Source: Firmicutes bacterium M10-2 (GTDB taxonomy: Bacteria > Bacillota_I > Bacilli_A > Erysipelotrichales > Erysipelotrichaceae). Taken from it: DNA of 64,000 bases. The notes beneath the pieces are model-generated. The model was not told where the DNA came from. It worked only from the letters and a program-made list of their open reading frames with translations, and did not search any database. The DNA lies in assembly GCA_000403415.2 (NCBI GenBank), contig KE159681.1:56109-120108 (forward strand), read 5' to 3'. This document shows, one piece after another, positions 1 to 8,807 of the stretch (positions are counted from its first letter, which is position 1; every line of letters begins with the position of its first letter). The translations under genes were made by a program, and so were the position numbers.

Positions 1-62
1 TCCAGCGTCAGATCTTCATTTGCTTTTCCACGAACCCCGTCGGTTCCAAAATATTTACCCAA
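1..62 (-). CDS. glmM: Phosphoglucosamine mutase, N-terminal end only
   Basis: Only the first 20 or so codons are inside the window, reading leftward from a TTG start at 62..60. An AAGGAG ribosome site lies just upstream. The first residues, GKYFGTDGVRGKAN, are the hallmark N-terminus of GlmM, which converts glucosamine-6-phosphate to glucosamine-1-phosphate for UDP-GlcNAc and peptidoglycan synthesis. It sits 12 bases after cdaR, the conserved cdaA-cdaR-glmM order of Bacillota. In this family GlmM is known to bind and inhibit CdaA, so the linkage is functional as well as positional. Confidence 0.93.
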   Translation of the reverse strand, partial: MGKYFGTDGVRGKANEDLTL

Positions 63-74
63 TTTATTCACTCC

Positions 75-857
75 TTAATCGTTGCTGTTGGTATTCGTAT
101 TTGTTTTTATTTTTACGCTCACTTCTACACTTGACGGATTGATCTCCACATCCAGTTTATTTCCGCCGGCATCATAAGCCACCAATGGTGCGTTGATCGT
201 AAAATCCGAATTTTTCCCTGTCGTGTCCACAATCGCTTCCACTTTCCGGATCGATTCCAGTTTATCCTGGGTCGCTTTGACTTGGACCATCGATTGCGCG
301 ACTGTCACGCCATCAAAATCACTTTTCTTTTGACCGATTCCGATCAGCAATTCCGCATCCACCGGGAACGATTGTGTACGTTTCTTTTGTACTTCAACCT
401 CCACAGTTGCCGGATTTACGACCGTATCGATCTGCTTTGGAATATTGGTGGCCTGCAATGTCACGACATTATCCCCTTCTGCGAAAGTTCTCAAATCGGC
501 GATTACAACTGCCTGATTTGTTTGATTGCGAAACGATTGAATATCTGCCGGATCGCCTGTCAATGTCAAATCCACCGTTGAAGGAACACCTGAAATTTCA
601 TATGCTTCTGTATCGGCTTTCACTTCTACTGCCACACCCGGTACATTTAGTGTCGTCAGATCCTTATTGAAGAAAGTATACTGAATATCATCGAAATTTA
701 CTCCTATGCAAATCCCTATCGATACCAAAAGCGAAACGATGATCGAGCTTTTTTTATGATAGATGATCTTATCGAATAATTTCGAAAGCCTTGAAAACAG
801 GCCGGCTCCGACGCTTTTACATTTTTCGAGAAAACTTTGTGCCTGTTTACGATCCAT
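75..857 (-). CDS. cdaR: CdaR, YbbR-domain regulator of diadenylate cyclase
   Basis: 260-residue membrane-anchored regulator of CdaA. One N-terminal membrane segment (about residues 36-54) is followed by an extracellular part made of repeated YbbR domains (roughly residues 60-255, about three repeats of alternating short strands such as VPSTVDLTLTG and VNPATVEVEV). The start overlaps the 3' end of cdaA by 11 bases, suggesting translational coupling, and glmM follows. In the family, CdaR modulates c-di-AMP synthesis from outside the membrane. The identity is strong from both sequence pattern and gene order. The domain count is lower than the four often seen in Bacillus. Confidence 0.92.
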   Translation of the reverse strand: MDRKQAQSFLEKCKSVGAGLFSRLSKLFDKIIYHKKSSIIVSLLVSIGICIGVNFDDIQYTFFNKDLTTLNVPGVAVEVKADTEAYEISGVPSTVDLTLTGDPADIQSFRNQTNQAVVIADLRTFAEGDNVVTLQATNIPKQIDTVVNPATVEVEVQKKRTQSFPVDAELLIGIGQKKSDFDGVTVAQSMVQVKATQDKLESIRKVEAIVDTTGKNSDFTINAPLVAYDAGGNKLDVEINPSSVEVSVKIKTNTNTNSND

Positions 858-1779
858 TCTTCTTTCCTCCAGTATGCGAATACAAATCGACGATTTCCAC
901 AGCCTTTACCCGTTCATCTTCGTTCTTCGCCGGTTTTTCTTCCACTTTTCTTGTCCGATTCAAAGAAAAAGAGCGAGCTGTTTTCAAGACCGGATCAAAC
1001 AAGGTTGTTTTTGTTTCCGGGATCACGAGTTTATTGGTCAGCAGACGCTTCAATCCTTCCGGCTTGTATTGAGTAAGTTGTCCTCTTATCGCAACGGAAA
1101 TGTGTCCTGTTTCCTCGCTCACGATAATCGTGATCGAATCTGTTATTTCGCTGATTCCTACCGCAGCCCGATGTCTTGCGCCATATTTGCTTGGAAGATC
1201 CTTTGTGGTGGGCGGAAAATAGGCTGCTGCACAGGCAATCTTCACACCTTGAATGATGACTGCCCCATCATGCATAGGCGTACCATATTGAAAGATGGTA
1301 TTGATCAGCTCGCTTGATACTTCCGAATCCATACGAATACCGGTTTCAATATAATCTTCCAAAGACTGCGATTGCTGAATGGTAATCAGCGCCCCGGTCT
1401 TTAATTTAGACATGGCTGCGCAAGCATCTACAAGCTGATCGATCATATGCACATATTCACCTTCGGACACATTCATATTAAAGATGGTTGTTGTCTTTCC
1501 TACTTTTTCGAGCATCGAACGAATTTCGGGCTGAAATAAGATCAGCACCGCTACGACACCCCAATTCAGGAAAATATCGATCAAATAATTCAAAGCATGC
1601 AATCCAAGCACGACTGCAATCATCTTAATTAAGATGATGACAATAATTCCTTTAAAAATCTGTATCGTTCTTGAATTGTTCCGAATGATCCGCAATCCGG
1701 AATAGATCAATCCCCACACAACAAAAATATCCAAGACAAGCTTTATGATAATCGAAATGTCATTCCAAGAAAAATCCAT
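847..1779 (-). CDS. cdaA: Diadenylate cyclase CdaA
   Basis: 310-residue membrane enzyme that makes cyclic di-AMP from two ATP. Three membrane helices lie in the first 90 residues (about 11-30, 38-60, 66-84). The DAC catalytic domain follows, with the two signature motifs visible: DGA in MHDGAVII and RHR in GARHRAAVGIS. An AAAGGAGGGG ribosome site precedes the ATG. It starts 29 bases after the HAD hydrolase gene and overlaps cdaR, so all four genes (HAD, cdaA, cdaR, glmM) probably form one transcript. The C-terminal tail after about residue 260 is charged and probably disordered. Confidence 0.96.
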   Translation of the reverse strand: MDFSWNDISIIIKLVLDIFVVWGLIYSGLRIIRNNSRTIQIFKGIIVIILIKMIAVVLGLHALNYLIDIFLNWGVVAVLILFQPEIRSMLEKVGKTTTIFNMNVSEGEYVHMIDQLVDACAAMSKLKTGALITIQQSQSLEDYIETGIRMDSEVSSELINTIFQYGTPMHDGAVIIQGVKIACAAAYFPPTTKDLPSKYGARHRAAVGISEITDSITIIVSEETGHISVAIRGQLTQYKPEGLKRLLTNKLVIPETKTTLFDPVLKTARSFSLNRTRKVEEKPAKNEDERVKAVEIVDLYSHTGGKKNGS

Positions 1780-1808
1780 GACACCCCTCCTTTTTATCGA
1801 TTCACAAT

Positions 1809-2576
1809 TTAAGAAATCGTTTCAATCAATGTATGGATCGAATCCACGACCTCTTTGGCCTGGGCTTGAACTTCTTCCGGAGCCATTGCCATCGCATAGC
1901 TGTTTTCCTTTTCTTCAAGCATCGGTATATCGTTATATGAATCTCCGATCACAAAAACATCTTCGTCATTTACTTTCGCAAATGCCATGACGAAATCAAG
2001 ACCGGAACTTTTCGAAACACCTTTCGGAACGATATCGACAACACTGTTATTCGTATATGCGGTAATAGTCGAACCAAAAAAATGATTGATTTGTTCTGCC
2101 ATAGCCAAAGCTTCTTCGTTGCTGGACATCGAAAGCACCAATTGGGCGAATTTTCCGCTATTCAGCAATTCTTCTTCGCTCATGTCAGGTTCCAGGGTCG
2201 GATAGCGATGATCCGTCACTGTGGGATCCACGACGATTTTGTGACGCACTTTCCCGTCATTCACTACATAACTTGCCACATTTTCCAATTCTTTGGCGAC
2301 ATAGATAATATCGATTGCGGTAATATAATCCAAATAATTCGCCATCATTTCATTATCTTTTGCATCAAAGACCATTCCTCCATTGTTGGTAATTAAATAA
2401 TCGCAAGGAATATCGAATTTTTTTATTTGTTCTTTGATCGATTGTAAAGAACGTCCTGTCGCAAGCACGAAAAGATTCCCATCCTTTTTCCATTTTCTGA
2501 TCGCGTCGAGATCGTCTTCCATGATTGCGCCTCCGTAATGCAACGTTCCATCATAATCACTTGCTAATAGTTTCAT
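1809..2576 (-). CDS. Cof-type HAD-superfamily hydrolase
   Basis: 255-residue phosphatase-like protein of the HAD superfamily, Cof/IIB subfamily. Motif I is ASDYDGTL near the N-terminus with the nucleophile Asp and general acid Asp two residues apart. Motif II is the VLATGRS segment, and motif IV is VIGDSYNDIPML. These proteins usually dephosphorylate sugar phosphates or small phosphorylated cofactors; the substrate cannot be read from sequence. I chose the ATG at 2576, which has GAGAGGA eight bases upstream. The open frame extends about 31 codons further but that stretch lacks family similarity. The gene lies 29 bases ahead of cdaA and is likely in the same operon. Confidence 0.9.
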   Translation of the reverse strand: MKLLASDYDGTLHYGGAIMEDDLDAIRKWKKDGNLFVLATGRSLQSIKEQIKKFDIPCDYLITNNGGMVFDAKDNEMMANYLDYITAIDIIYVAKELENVASYVVNDGKVRHKIVVDPTVTDHRYPTLEPDMSEEELLNSGKFAQLVLSMSSNEEALAMAEQINHFFGSTITAYTNNSVVDIVPKGVSKSSGLDFVMAFAKVNDEDVFVIGDSYNDIPMLEEKENSYAMAMAPEEVQAQAKEVVDSIHTLIETIS

Positions 2577-2629
2577 AAGTATATCCTCTCTGTTTTTGTC
2601 CGTTAGAAATATTCTATCACATAATTGAT

Positions 2630-4189
2630 TTAATAACACCCTATGTTGCTGTCGGTCCTCGATTCGCAAGCTCCGCAGTATACGCCGTTTTCCAGTCGGA
2701 CAATCATCTGTCCACGTCCGAACAAACTGTATTCTTTGTCAACAATCACTTCATGACCGCGAGCTTTCAGTTCAGCAATCACACTCTCATCCATATCTTC
2801 TTCCACATGGACAATCAAATCCTTTTCCCACATCCAGCGTGGCGCATCCAAACTGGATTGCGCATCCATTTGTTCATGAAGCCAGTGTTCCAATACTTGA
2901 ACATGTCCTTGTGGCTGCATATATCCTCCCATGACTCCGAATGCGGCTATAGCCTGTCCTTGTTTCGTCACAAAACCCGGAATAATCGTATGGTACGTTT
3001 TTTTACTTGGACGTAAACAGTTTACGTGATCTTCATCAAGCGAAAAATCGGCTCCTCTGTTTTGCAAGGATATGCCATCTACTACGATCCCGCTGCCAAA
3101 TCCCATATAGTTCGACTGGATCATAGAAACCATATTTCCTTTTTGATCGGCTGCGCATAAATATACGGTGCCGCTTGTAGCCGGATCGCTTGCCCCGTAT
3201 TCCTTGGCATGATCAAGTCCTATTTGTCGGGCACATTGTTTTCCGTAATGTGGAGTCAGCAACAATTTCGGATCAACACGCATAGCCTTAGGGTCGCTGA
3301 CAAAATGCTTCGCATTGACGAACGCTTGCTTGATGGCTTCGATTTGAAGGTGCACACTACTTGTTTGCAGTTGTTCAAGCGTATTTAATGCCATAAGAGC
3401 GACAATCCCTTGCCCGTTTGGCGGAATTTCCCATACATCATAGTCTTGATAGCGGACAGAGATTGGATCGACCCACTCAACTTTATGATCCATTAGATCT
3501 TCTTTACGCAAAAATCCGTTATGCTGACGACTCTCTTCATCGATCCGTTTGGCAAGCTCCCCTTTGTACAAACTTTTTCCTTTGGTTTTCGCAATCATTG
3601 TCAGTGCGTTGGCAATGGTCGGCAAAGAAATCATATCTCCTGCTTTCACTTCATATCCGAACGTTTCGAAATAGCCTTGAAATTGCGGATCGTTCCATTT
3701 CTTATTCGCCATATGATAGGCACAATTCCACATGCGTGCCGTTTCCTTCCCAATGGGAAATCCTTCTTTGGCGTAGCGTATTGCCGGTTCGAGAACTTGT
3801 TCAAAAGACAATACGCCGAATTTTTCATTCATGGCGACCCAGCCAGCTACTGCGCCCGGCACCGTTACGGGACTCCATCCGTATTTTGGCATTTCATCAA
3901 CCATTCCGTGTTTTTCCAAGATCTTTTCTTTTGAAATGTTTTTAGGCGAACGCCCTGATGAATTCATGCCGTAAAGAGTCTTTCCTGAATAGATCAAAGC
4001 GAAATTATCGGATCCCAATCCGTTTGCTGTCGGTTCAATGACACATAATGTGGCGGCCATCGCAACTGCAGCATCTATTGCGTTTCCTCCTTTTTGCAAA
4101 ATTTCGATTCCGGCTGCCGAAGCAAGCGCGTTTCCTGTAATACACATTCCGTTTTTCGCATAAATACAGTTTCTTGATTGTTTGTTCAT
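2630..4189 (-). CDS. Gamma-glutamyltransferase family protein (Ntn-hydrolase)
   Basis: 519 residues from the ATG at 4189, which has an AGGGG ribosome site (an upstream in-frame start at 4213 is less likely). GGT-family features are ALASAAGIEILQKGGNAIDAAVA near the N-terminus, the small-subunit start around the candidate nucleophile Thr in SGTVYLCAAD, and a GGYMQPQGHVQV segment typical of GGT. Members autocleave at the Thr into large and small subunits and hydrolyse or transfer gamma-glutamyl groups, for example from glutathione or polyglutamate. No signal peptide is visible, so it is probably cytoplasmic and closer to YwrD/acylase-like GGTs than to secreted GGT. It is followed by the HAD gene after 53 bases. 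Confidence 0.88.
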   Translation of the reverse strand: MNKQSRNCIYAKNGMCITGNALASAAGIEILQKGGNAIDAAVAMAATLCVIEPTANGLGSDNFALIYSGKTLYGMNSSGRSPKNISKEKILEKHGMVDEMPKYGWSPVTVPGAVAGWVAMNEKFGVLSFEQVLEPAIRYAKEGFPIGKETARMWNCAYHMANKKWNDPQFQGYFETFGYEVKAGDMISLPTIANALTMIAKTKGKSLYKGELAKRIDEESRQHNGFLRKEDLMDHKVEWVDPISVRYQDYDVWEIPPNGQGIVALMALNTLEQLQTSSVHLQIEAIKQAFVNAKHFVSDPKAMRVDPKLLLTPHYGKQCARQIGLDHAKEYGASDPATSGTVYLCAADQKGNMVSMIQSNYMGFGSGIVVDGISLQNRGADFSLDEDHVNCLRPSKKTYHTIIPGFVTKQGQAIAAFGVMGGYMQPQGHVQVLEHWLHEQMDAQSSLDAPRWMWEKDLIVHVEEDMDESVIAELKARGHEVIVDKEYSLFGRGQMIVRLENGVYCGACESRTDSNIGCY

Positions 4190-4214
4190 TTTCCGATCCC
4201 CTTTCTTTATCATT

Positions 4215-4242
4215 ATAAAAAAAACTGGTACGAAAATACCAG
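4215..4242 (-). terminator. Rho-independent terminator after the VTT-domain gene
   Basis: Six-base stem (CTGGTA/TACCAG, 4225-4230 with 4237-4242) and a loop, followed on the minus strand by a run of eight T. It begins just after the stop of the VTT-domain gene and separates it from the gamma-glutamyltransferase gene. Confidence 0.8.
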
Positions 4243-4245
4243 ATT

Positions 4246-4815
4246 TTATAGAAAGGAAAGCAACGTCGTCAGGGACATGCTGTAGGCGATCAGAGCGAGC
4301 GGCTTACCTAAAACGATGATCCATGTAAATTTGGTCAAGGACATTTTGGATAATCCTGCAATCATGCAAAGCACATCGTCGGGCGCGCAAGGAAAGAAAA
4401 TGGCAGCTGCAAAGAACCAATCGAATTTTTTTCCGCGATCGAGCCACTGTATGTATTTATCGTACTGTTCTTGTTTGACAAACTTTAATATAAAATCCTT
4501 TCCGTATTTTCTTGCGATCAAAAAAGCCAAGATCGAACCGATGACAAGACCAAGATAATTGTAAAAAAAGCCAAACAATGGCCCGAAACAGAGCACGCCG
4601 ATTGCACTGCTGATCCCTCCGGGAATGATAGGAATAACGACTTGCACGATTTGCAAAAATATAAACAGCAATGGTGCGAACCAACCTGTTTTTGTAAGCA
4701 AAGCTTGCAAAGCGCTTGGATCGGTGAAGTATCCCTGAATATAAAAATAGATCATGAGGATCAAAAGCATGCCTGTACCGATCCATGTTGTGTATTGTAT
4801 TGTTCTTTTTGTCAT
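4246..4815 (-). CDS. TVP38/TMEM64 (VTT domain) membrane protein
   Basis: 189-residue integral membrane protein with about five hydrophobic segments. The central G-rich region (IPIIPGGISSAIGVLCFGP, then FNYLGLVIGSILAFLIARKYGK) is the conserved VTT/SNARE-associated motif of the DedA/TMEM64 group. Related proteins act as lipid scramblases or flippases or have roles in envelope homeostasis. The precise role here is unknown. It is monocistronic, with its own terminator downstream. Confidence 0.85.
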   Translation of the reverse strand: MTKRTIQYTTWIGTGMLLILMIYFYIQGYFTDPSALQALLTKTGWFAPLLFIFLQIVQVVIPIIPGGISSAIGVLCFGPLFGFFYNYLGLVIGSILAFLIARKYGKDFILKFVKQEQYDKYIQWLDRGKKFDWFFAAAIFFPCAPDDVLCMIAGLSKMSLTKFTWIIVLGKPLALIAYSMSLTTLLSFL

Positions 4816-4974
4816 GCTTCTAGTATAAACTGCTAAACGAAAAGTTCCCTGTCTTAATTCTTAAGATTCTCTAACTTTTTTGTAATGTCTACTGCTAAAA
4901 TGAGTAGGCTTTCGTGTCCTTAAAAAGCAGAGGACTCACGATCCAACGTATTTCGGGAAAATCGAGAATCAGAA

Positions 4975-5006
4975 AAGAAAAAACGCCTTCATTTCTTCGG
5001 GCGTTT
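4975..5006 (-). terminator. Terminator of the nad operon
   Basis: Stem AAACGCC/GGCGTTT (4981-4987 with 5000-5006), continued on the minus strand by a T-rich tract. It lies four bases beyond the nadA stop and ends the nadB-nadC-niaR-nadA transcript. Confidence 0.75.
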
Positions 5007-5009
5007 GCT

Positions 5010-5927
5010 TCATCCTAAGCGAATCATTTCTTCCAAGCTGTGTCTTGCCTGATCCATCGTGTCTTGGTCGAGAATAATTTCTTCTCCGGCTTCTTTTTTC
5101 AAAGTGTGATAAATATCCATCAAAGTTGTCGCTTTCATATCCGAGCATAAAAGCTGATTTGATAAAGGAATAAACTGTTTATCGAGGCATTCAAACTGCA
5201 AATGTTCGACAATGCTGATTTCAGTCCCGATGATAAATTCCTTTTGATCTGATTTTCTTGCATAGTCCATGATTTCGGTGGTCGAGCCTACAAAATCAGC
5301 CATTTCAACGACTTCTTTCGGACATTCCGGATGAACGAGCAATAAAGCGTTCGGATATTTTTCTTTTACTTTTTGCGCATTTTCTTTTCTCATTCTTGCA
5401 TGATACGGGCAGCCTCCGTCAATGAACTGAAATTGTTTTTCAGGTACTTTTTCCGCTACATAAGAGCCTAAATTAGGATCAGGAATAAATAAGATTTTCT
5501 CGTTTTCAATATTTCTGCACACTTCCACAGCACAGGAAGAGGTGACGCAGACATCAGCGCAAGTTTTTAATTTTGCGGTCGTATTCACATAAGCGACCAC
5601 ACAATATTCGGGGTTTTCCTTTTTGAAATTTTCCACTTCTTTTTTTGTAAACTGTTCGGCCATCGGACACCCTGCCATTGGATTGGGTAAAAACACATGT
5701 TTTCGAGGGCATAGGATCTTGCATGTTTCGGCCATGAAGCGTACCCCACACATAATAATATTTTCTTTCGGATCGTTTTGTGCTTTGACTGCCAGACCAT
5801 AAGAATCCCCGACGATATCGGCGATTTCCAAAACATCCTGTCCTTGATACGCGTGGGCAAGAATGGTCGTGTCGGTTTCTTTTTTCAATCGATTGATTTC
5901 TTTCTTGATTTCTTCTACTGATGCCAT
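5010..5927 (-). CDS. nadA: Quinolinate synthase NadA
   Basis: 305-residue 4Fe-4S enzyme that condenses iminoaspartate (from NadB) with dihydroxyacetone phosphate to give quinolinate. The N-terminus carries ILAHAYQGQDVLEIAD, the typical substrate-binding helix. The three cluster cysteines are in IIMCGVRFMAE, in SSCAVEVC, and in HPECPKEV. I chose the ATG at 5927, two bases after the niaR stop. A TTG at 5960 inside niaR is an alternative, and neither has a strong ribosome site. It is the last gene of the nad operon. Confidence 0.96.
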   Translation of the reverse strand: MASVEEIKKEINRLKKETDTTILAHAYQGQDVLEIADIVGDSYGLAVKAQNDPKENIIMCGVRFMAETCKILCPRKHVFLPNPMAGCPMAEQFTKKEVENFKKENPEYCVVAYVNTTAKLKTCADVCVTSSCAVEVCRNIENEKILFIPDPNLGSYVAEKVPEKQFQFIDGGCPYHARMRKENAQKVKEKYPNALLLVHPECPKEVVEMADFVGSTTEIMDYARKSDQKEFIIGTEISIVEHLQFECLDKQFIPLSNQLLCSDMKATTLMDIYHTLKKEAGEEIILDQDTMDQARHSLEEMIRLG

Positions 5928-5929
5928 GC

Positions 5930-6481
5930 TCAGATCATCTCGCTTTCTTCTTTTTCCCAAGGACTTAGCGGGGCCAGCAAATCGGCTTCCTTGAGCTTTT
6001 GCTCGATCAGCTGCAATCGCTGATCATTGTCGGCTTCGACTAAATGATAATGATATCCGCTGGTCACTTCTCCCAAATACTTGGATTTGCTTCCTTTAAA
6101 ACTTTCCATGAAATCGATCGCGTCCTGACGACTGCGAATATCGAGTTCGACAGTAATCCGTCCGTAAACCCGATGGGAAATGCTTACGTTTTTTACCCTT
6201 CCTCCGTGATCGACAATGGTAAACAACTCTTCTTCGGTCCGATTTGCCGCATGATGCATCTTGAATTCTTTTTGATGCAGCGGACTTTTGTCTTTAATCA
6301 TCAAATATCCTTCGGATGTCGAAGCGATATTCGGATTGAAAGTTTTAATCAAAGCCATATCCTGAACGATTGTCTGTCTTGATACATTGAACATTTTCGA
6401 TAATTCTTTCCCGGGTGTCGGATGGTCCGGATTTTTTTGAAGCACTTCGACAATCGCGTTTCGTCGTTCTTTTGAATTCAT
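5930..6481 (-). CDS. niaR: NiaR-type niacin-responsive repressor (HTH + 3H domain)
   Basis: 183 residues. An N-terminal winged helix (HTH_11; ELSKMFNVSRQTIVQDMALIK, about residues 25-45) is followed by a C-terminal 3H domain with conserved histidines (KMHHAANRTEEEL, VDHGG, ISHRVYG, GYHYHLV). This is the architecture of B. subtilis NiaR (YrxA), which represses NAD synthesis genes when niacin is plentiful. It overlaps nadC by four bases (ATGA) and lies inside the biosynthetic operon, so it probably autoregulates nadB-nadC-niaR-nadA. Confidence 0.92.
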   Translation of the reverse strand: MNSKERRNAIVEVLQKNPDHPTPGKELSKMFNVSRQTIVQDMALIKTFNPNIASTSEGYLMIKDKSPLHQKEFKMHHAANRTEEELFTIVDHGGRVKNVSISHRVYGRITVELDIRSRQDAIDFMESFKGSKSKYLGEVTSGYHYHLVEADNDQRLQLIEQKLKEADLLAPLSPWEKEESEMI

Positions 6482-7341
6482 TGCTCTTCTCCCAAAGGAT
6501 GAAGATTCTTTAACGAAAGATCAAGAATTCCGGCATTGTAAATGATAGCTCCGCTTGAAATGAAATCAACATGCAAATCTTTCAGCATATAGATTTTTTC
6601 TTTCGTGACATTTCCCGAGCATTCGGTTTGAGCTCTGCCATCGATCCATTCTATCGCTTGTTTCATCGTTTCGTGACTCATATTGTCAAGCATGATGATG
6701 TCTGCTTTCGCTTCTACAGCTTCCTTAACTTGTTCGATCGTTTCGCATTCCACTTCGATTTTGCGCACAAACGGAGCATATGCTTTTGCCATTTCGACTG
6801 CTTTTTTGACCGATCCGGCTGCGGAAATATGATTGTCTTTCAGAAGGACTCCATCCGATAAATTGTAGCGATGATTGCATCCTCCTCCGACTTTGACAGC
6901 ATATTTTTCAAAGAGCCGATTATTCGGAGTCGTCTTTCTTGTATCAAGCAAGGTAATCCCTGTCCCTTTAAGCAATTCGGCAACTTCATGAGTGGCTGTT
7001 GCGATCCCGCTCATTCGCTGCAGATAATTCAATGCAGTGCGCTCTCCTGTCAGGATCGTACGAATATCGCCCACAACTTTTCCTAAAATCTGTCCGTCTT
7101 TCACGTTTTGACCTTCCGTACAGAAAAAGATCACATCGCAATTTGGATCCAGTAAAGTAAACACACGTTTAAAAACGGACAATCCACAAACGATCCCATC
7201 CTGCTTGCATATCAGCTCGGCTTCTCCCAGAATTGTCCGGGGCATGATCGCGTCCGTACTTACATCTCCACTGCTCACATCTTCTCTTAAGGCCGATAAG
7301 ATCAATGGATCTGCATTTAATTTCAATACCACTTCATTCAT
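6478..7341 (-). CDS. nadC: Nicotinate-nucleotide pyrophosphorylase (carboxylating)
   Basis: 287 residues. It converts quinolinate and PRPP to nicotinate mononucleotide, the third step of de novo NAD synthesis. Family motifs are ALREDVSSGDVSTDA at the N-terminus, ERTALNYLQRMSGIAT, and LDTRKTTPNNR, with KVGGGCNHRYNLSD and IMLDNMS later. The start overlaps nadB by 8 bases and the end overlaps niaR by 4, so the three genes are tightly coupled. Confidence 0.97.
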   Translation of the reverse strand: MNEVVLKLNADPLILSALREDVSSGDVSTDAIMPRTILGEAELICKQDGIVCGLSVFKRVFTLLDPNCDVIFFCTEGQNVKDGQILGKVVGDIRTILTGERTALNYLQRMSGIATATHEVAELLKGTGITLLDTRKTTPNNRLFEKYAVKVGGGCNHRYNLSDGVLLKDNHISAAGSVKKAVEMAKAYAPFVRKIEVECETIEQVKEAVEAKADIIMLDNMSHETMKQAIEWIDGRAQTECSGNVTKEKIYMLKDLHVDFISSGAIIYNAGILDLSLKNLHPLGEEQ

Positions 7342-8623
7342 GATTTCTTTTCTCCTTCTCTATTTCCTGTAAAACGAGTTGTCGATATTCTTCCATTCTT
7401 TCATCGAATTGTTCATAGTTTGAAAGATCGATTTCCAATTCCGAATATTGTGTTGTCCCATATTGACCGAATGCAATGTCATCGGCTGCTTTTCGAGCAA
7501 AAACAAGCGATTCCAACAAAGAATTGCTCGCAAGACGATTCGCTCCGTGCACTCCGTTGCAGCTGGTTTCTCCGCATGCGTAAAGGTGCGGCATGCTTGT
7601 CTGCCCGGACAAATTAATCTTGATTCCTCCCATAAAATAATGCTGGGCAGGAACGACCGGAACAGGTTCTTGAAATACATCGTATCCGGCTTCCAGGCAT
7701 TTGGAACAAATATTCGGAAAATGTTTTTGAAGGGTTTCTTTGCCAATTGGGCGAAGATCTTCGTACACAAATTCGCTTTGATCTTTTTCCATTTGTTTCA
7801 GGATTGCTTTGGAAACGACATCTCTTGGTTGAAGCTCATTGGTAAATCGATTGCCGTAAATATCATACAGGAGTGCTCCTTCTCCCCGTAAAGATTCCGA
7901 CAATAAGAATCTCCGCCCTTCTTTCTTGGTATAAAGGGTTGTTGGATGAATCTGAATATAATCGATATTTTGAAGCTGGATACCGTGTTTTAAGCAAATG
8001 GCCAATGCATCTCCGGTCAGGCTTCTAAAATTTGTTGAGTTGGGAAAAAGTCCGCCAATACCACCACTTGCCAACACGATATCTTCGGCAAGGATTGCTT
8101 TGATTTTATGACTTGGATCTTGAACGACGACTCCTATCGCTTTTTCCTGTTTTGTGATGAGGTCGATCATTGTTGTATGTTCGAAAATTGAGATATTTTC
8201 CAGTTTTTGTACTGCATATAGCAGTTTTGTGGTAATTTCTCTTCCTGTCTGATCTTCATGAAATAGGATACGGGCTTTGGAGTGAGCTCCTTCTTTTGTA
8301 AACAGCAAATTTCCTTGGGGATCTTTTTCAAATTGGACTCCGTAGCTAATGAGATCTTTAATGATCGTATTGCTTGAACGAATCATGAGATCCACGCTTT
8401 TCGGATCGTTTTCATAATGACCTGCTTTTAAAGTATCGTGAAAATAAGAGGAATAATCTCCTTCTCCTCTTAGCATACAAATTCCGCCTTGAGCGAGATA
8501 AGAATCCGATTGCTCAAGGTCGTCTTTGCAGATCATGCATATTCTTTTTGATCGCGGAAGATGAAGAGCACAATACAATCCGGCGGCTCCGCATCCTACA
8601 ATCACAACATCATAGTGTTCCAT
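7334..8623 (-). CDS. nadB: L-aspartate oxidase NadB
   Basis: 429-residue FAD enzyme that oxidises L-aspartate to iminoaspartate for NadA. The FAD-binding GxGxxG-type fold is at the N-terminus (VVIVGCGAAGLYCAL). DQTGREI, GGIGGLFPNST and the C-terminal CGETSCNGVHGANRLASNSLLE are diagnostic. It is shorter than the E. coli enzyme (about 540 aa) because the helical C-terminal domain is reduced, as in several Firmicutes. It is the first gene of the nad operon, with an AGAAGGA ribosome site before the ATG at 8623. Confidence 0.96.
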   Translation of the reverse strand: MEHYDVVIVGCGAAGLYCALHLPRSKRICMICKDDLEQSDSYLAQGGICMLRGEGDYSSYFHDTLKAGHYENDPKSVDLMIRSSNTIIKDLISYGVQFEKDPQGNLLFTKEGAHSKARILFHEDQTGREITTKLLYAVQKLENISIFEHTTMIDLITKQEKAIGVVVQDPSHKIKAILAEDIVLASGGIGGLFPNSTNFRSLTGDALAICLKHGIQLQNIDYIQIHPTTLYTKKEGRRFLLSESLRGEGALLYDIYGNRFTNELQPRDVVSKAILKQMEKDQSEFVYEDLRPIGKETLQKHFPNICSKCLEAGYDVFQEPVPVVPAQHYFMGGIKINLSGQTSMPHLYACGETSCNGVHGANRLASNSLLESLVFARKAADDIAFGQYGTTQYSELEIDLSNYEQFDERMEEYRQLVLQEIEKEKRNHE

Positions 8624-8665
8624 TTGATTTTCCTTCTCAATTGTTTCCTTTCCTAGGTCTTGCTC

Positions 8666-8693
8666 ATTATAGCATCTGTCAATTTGCTGTCAA
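8666..8693 (-). promoter_or_regulatory. Sigma-A promoter of the nad operon
   Basis: On the minus strand a perfect -35 (TTGACA, 8693..8688) and a perfect -10 (TATAAT, 8671..8666) are 16 bases apart, 43 bases upstream of nadB. A second TTGACA copy lies within the spacer. The repeated TTGACAG and the tandem repeat just upstream make this a likely NiaR target, but I cannot prove which bases bind it. Confidence 0.8.
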
Positions 8694-8713
8694 GTATATG
8701 TAAAGTATATGTA
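8692..8713. repeat. Two tandem 11-bp repeats upstream of the nad promoter
   Basis: AAGTATATGTA occurs twice head to tail (8692-8702 and 8703-8713), and a third partial AAG follows. It abuts the -35 box of the nadB promoter and lies in the 184-base gap between divergent nadB and the metallophosphoesterase gene. Tandem repeats in this position are often regulator sites; NiaR is the obvious candidate. Confidence 0.6.
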
Positions 8714-8807
8714 AAGTTCCATTTAAAAAATAATGCCGAAATATCCTTGCGTTCTTTGAGTGTAAGTGGCAATATTCCTATGAAGAAAAAGTACAAAGGA
8801 GACAGAA

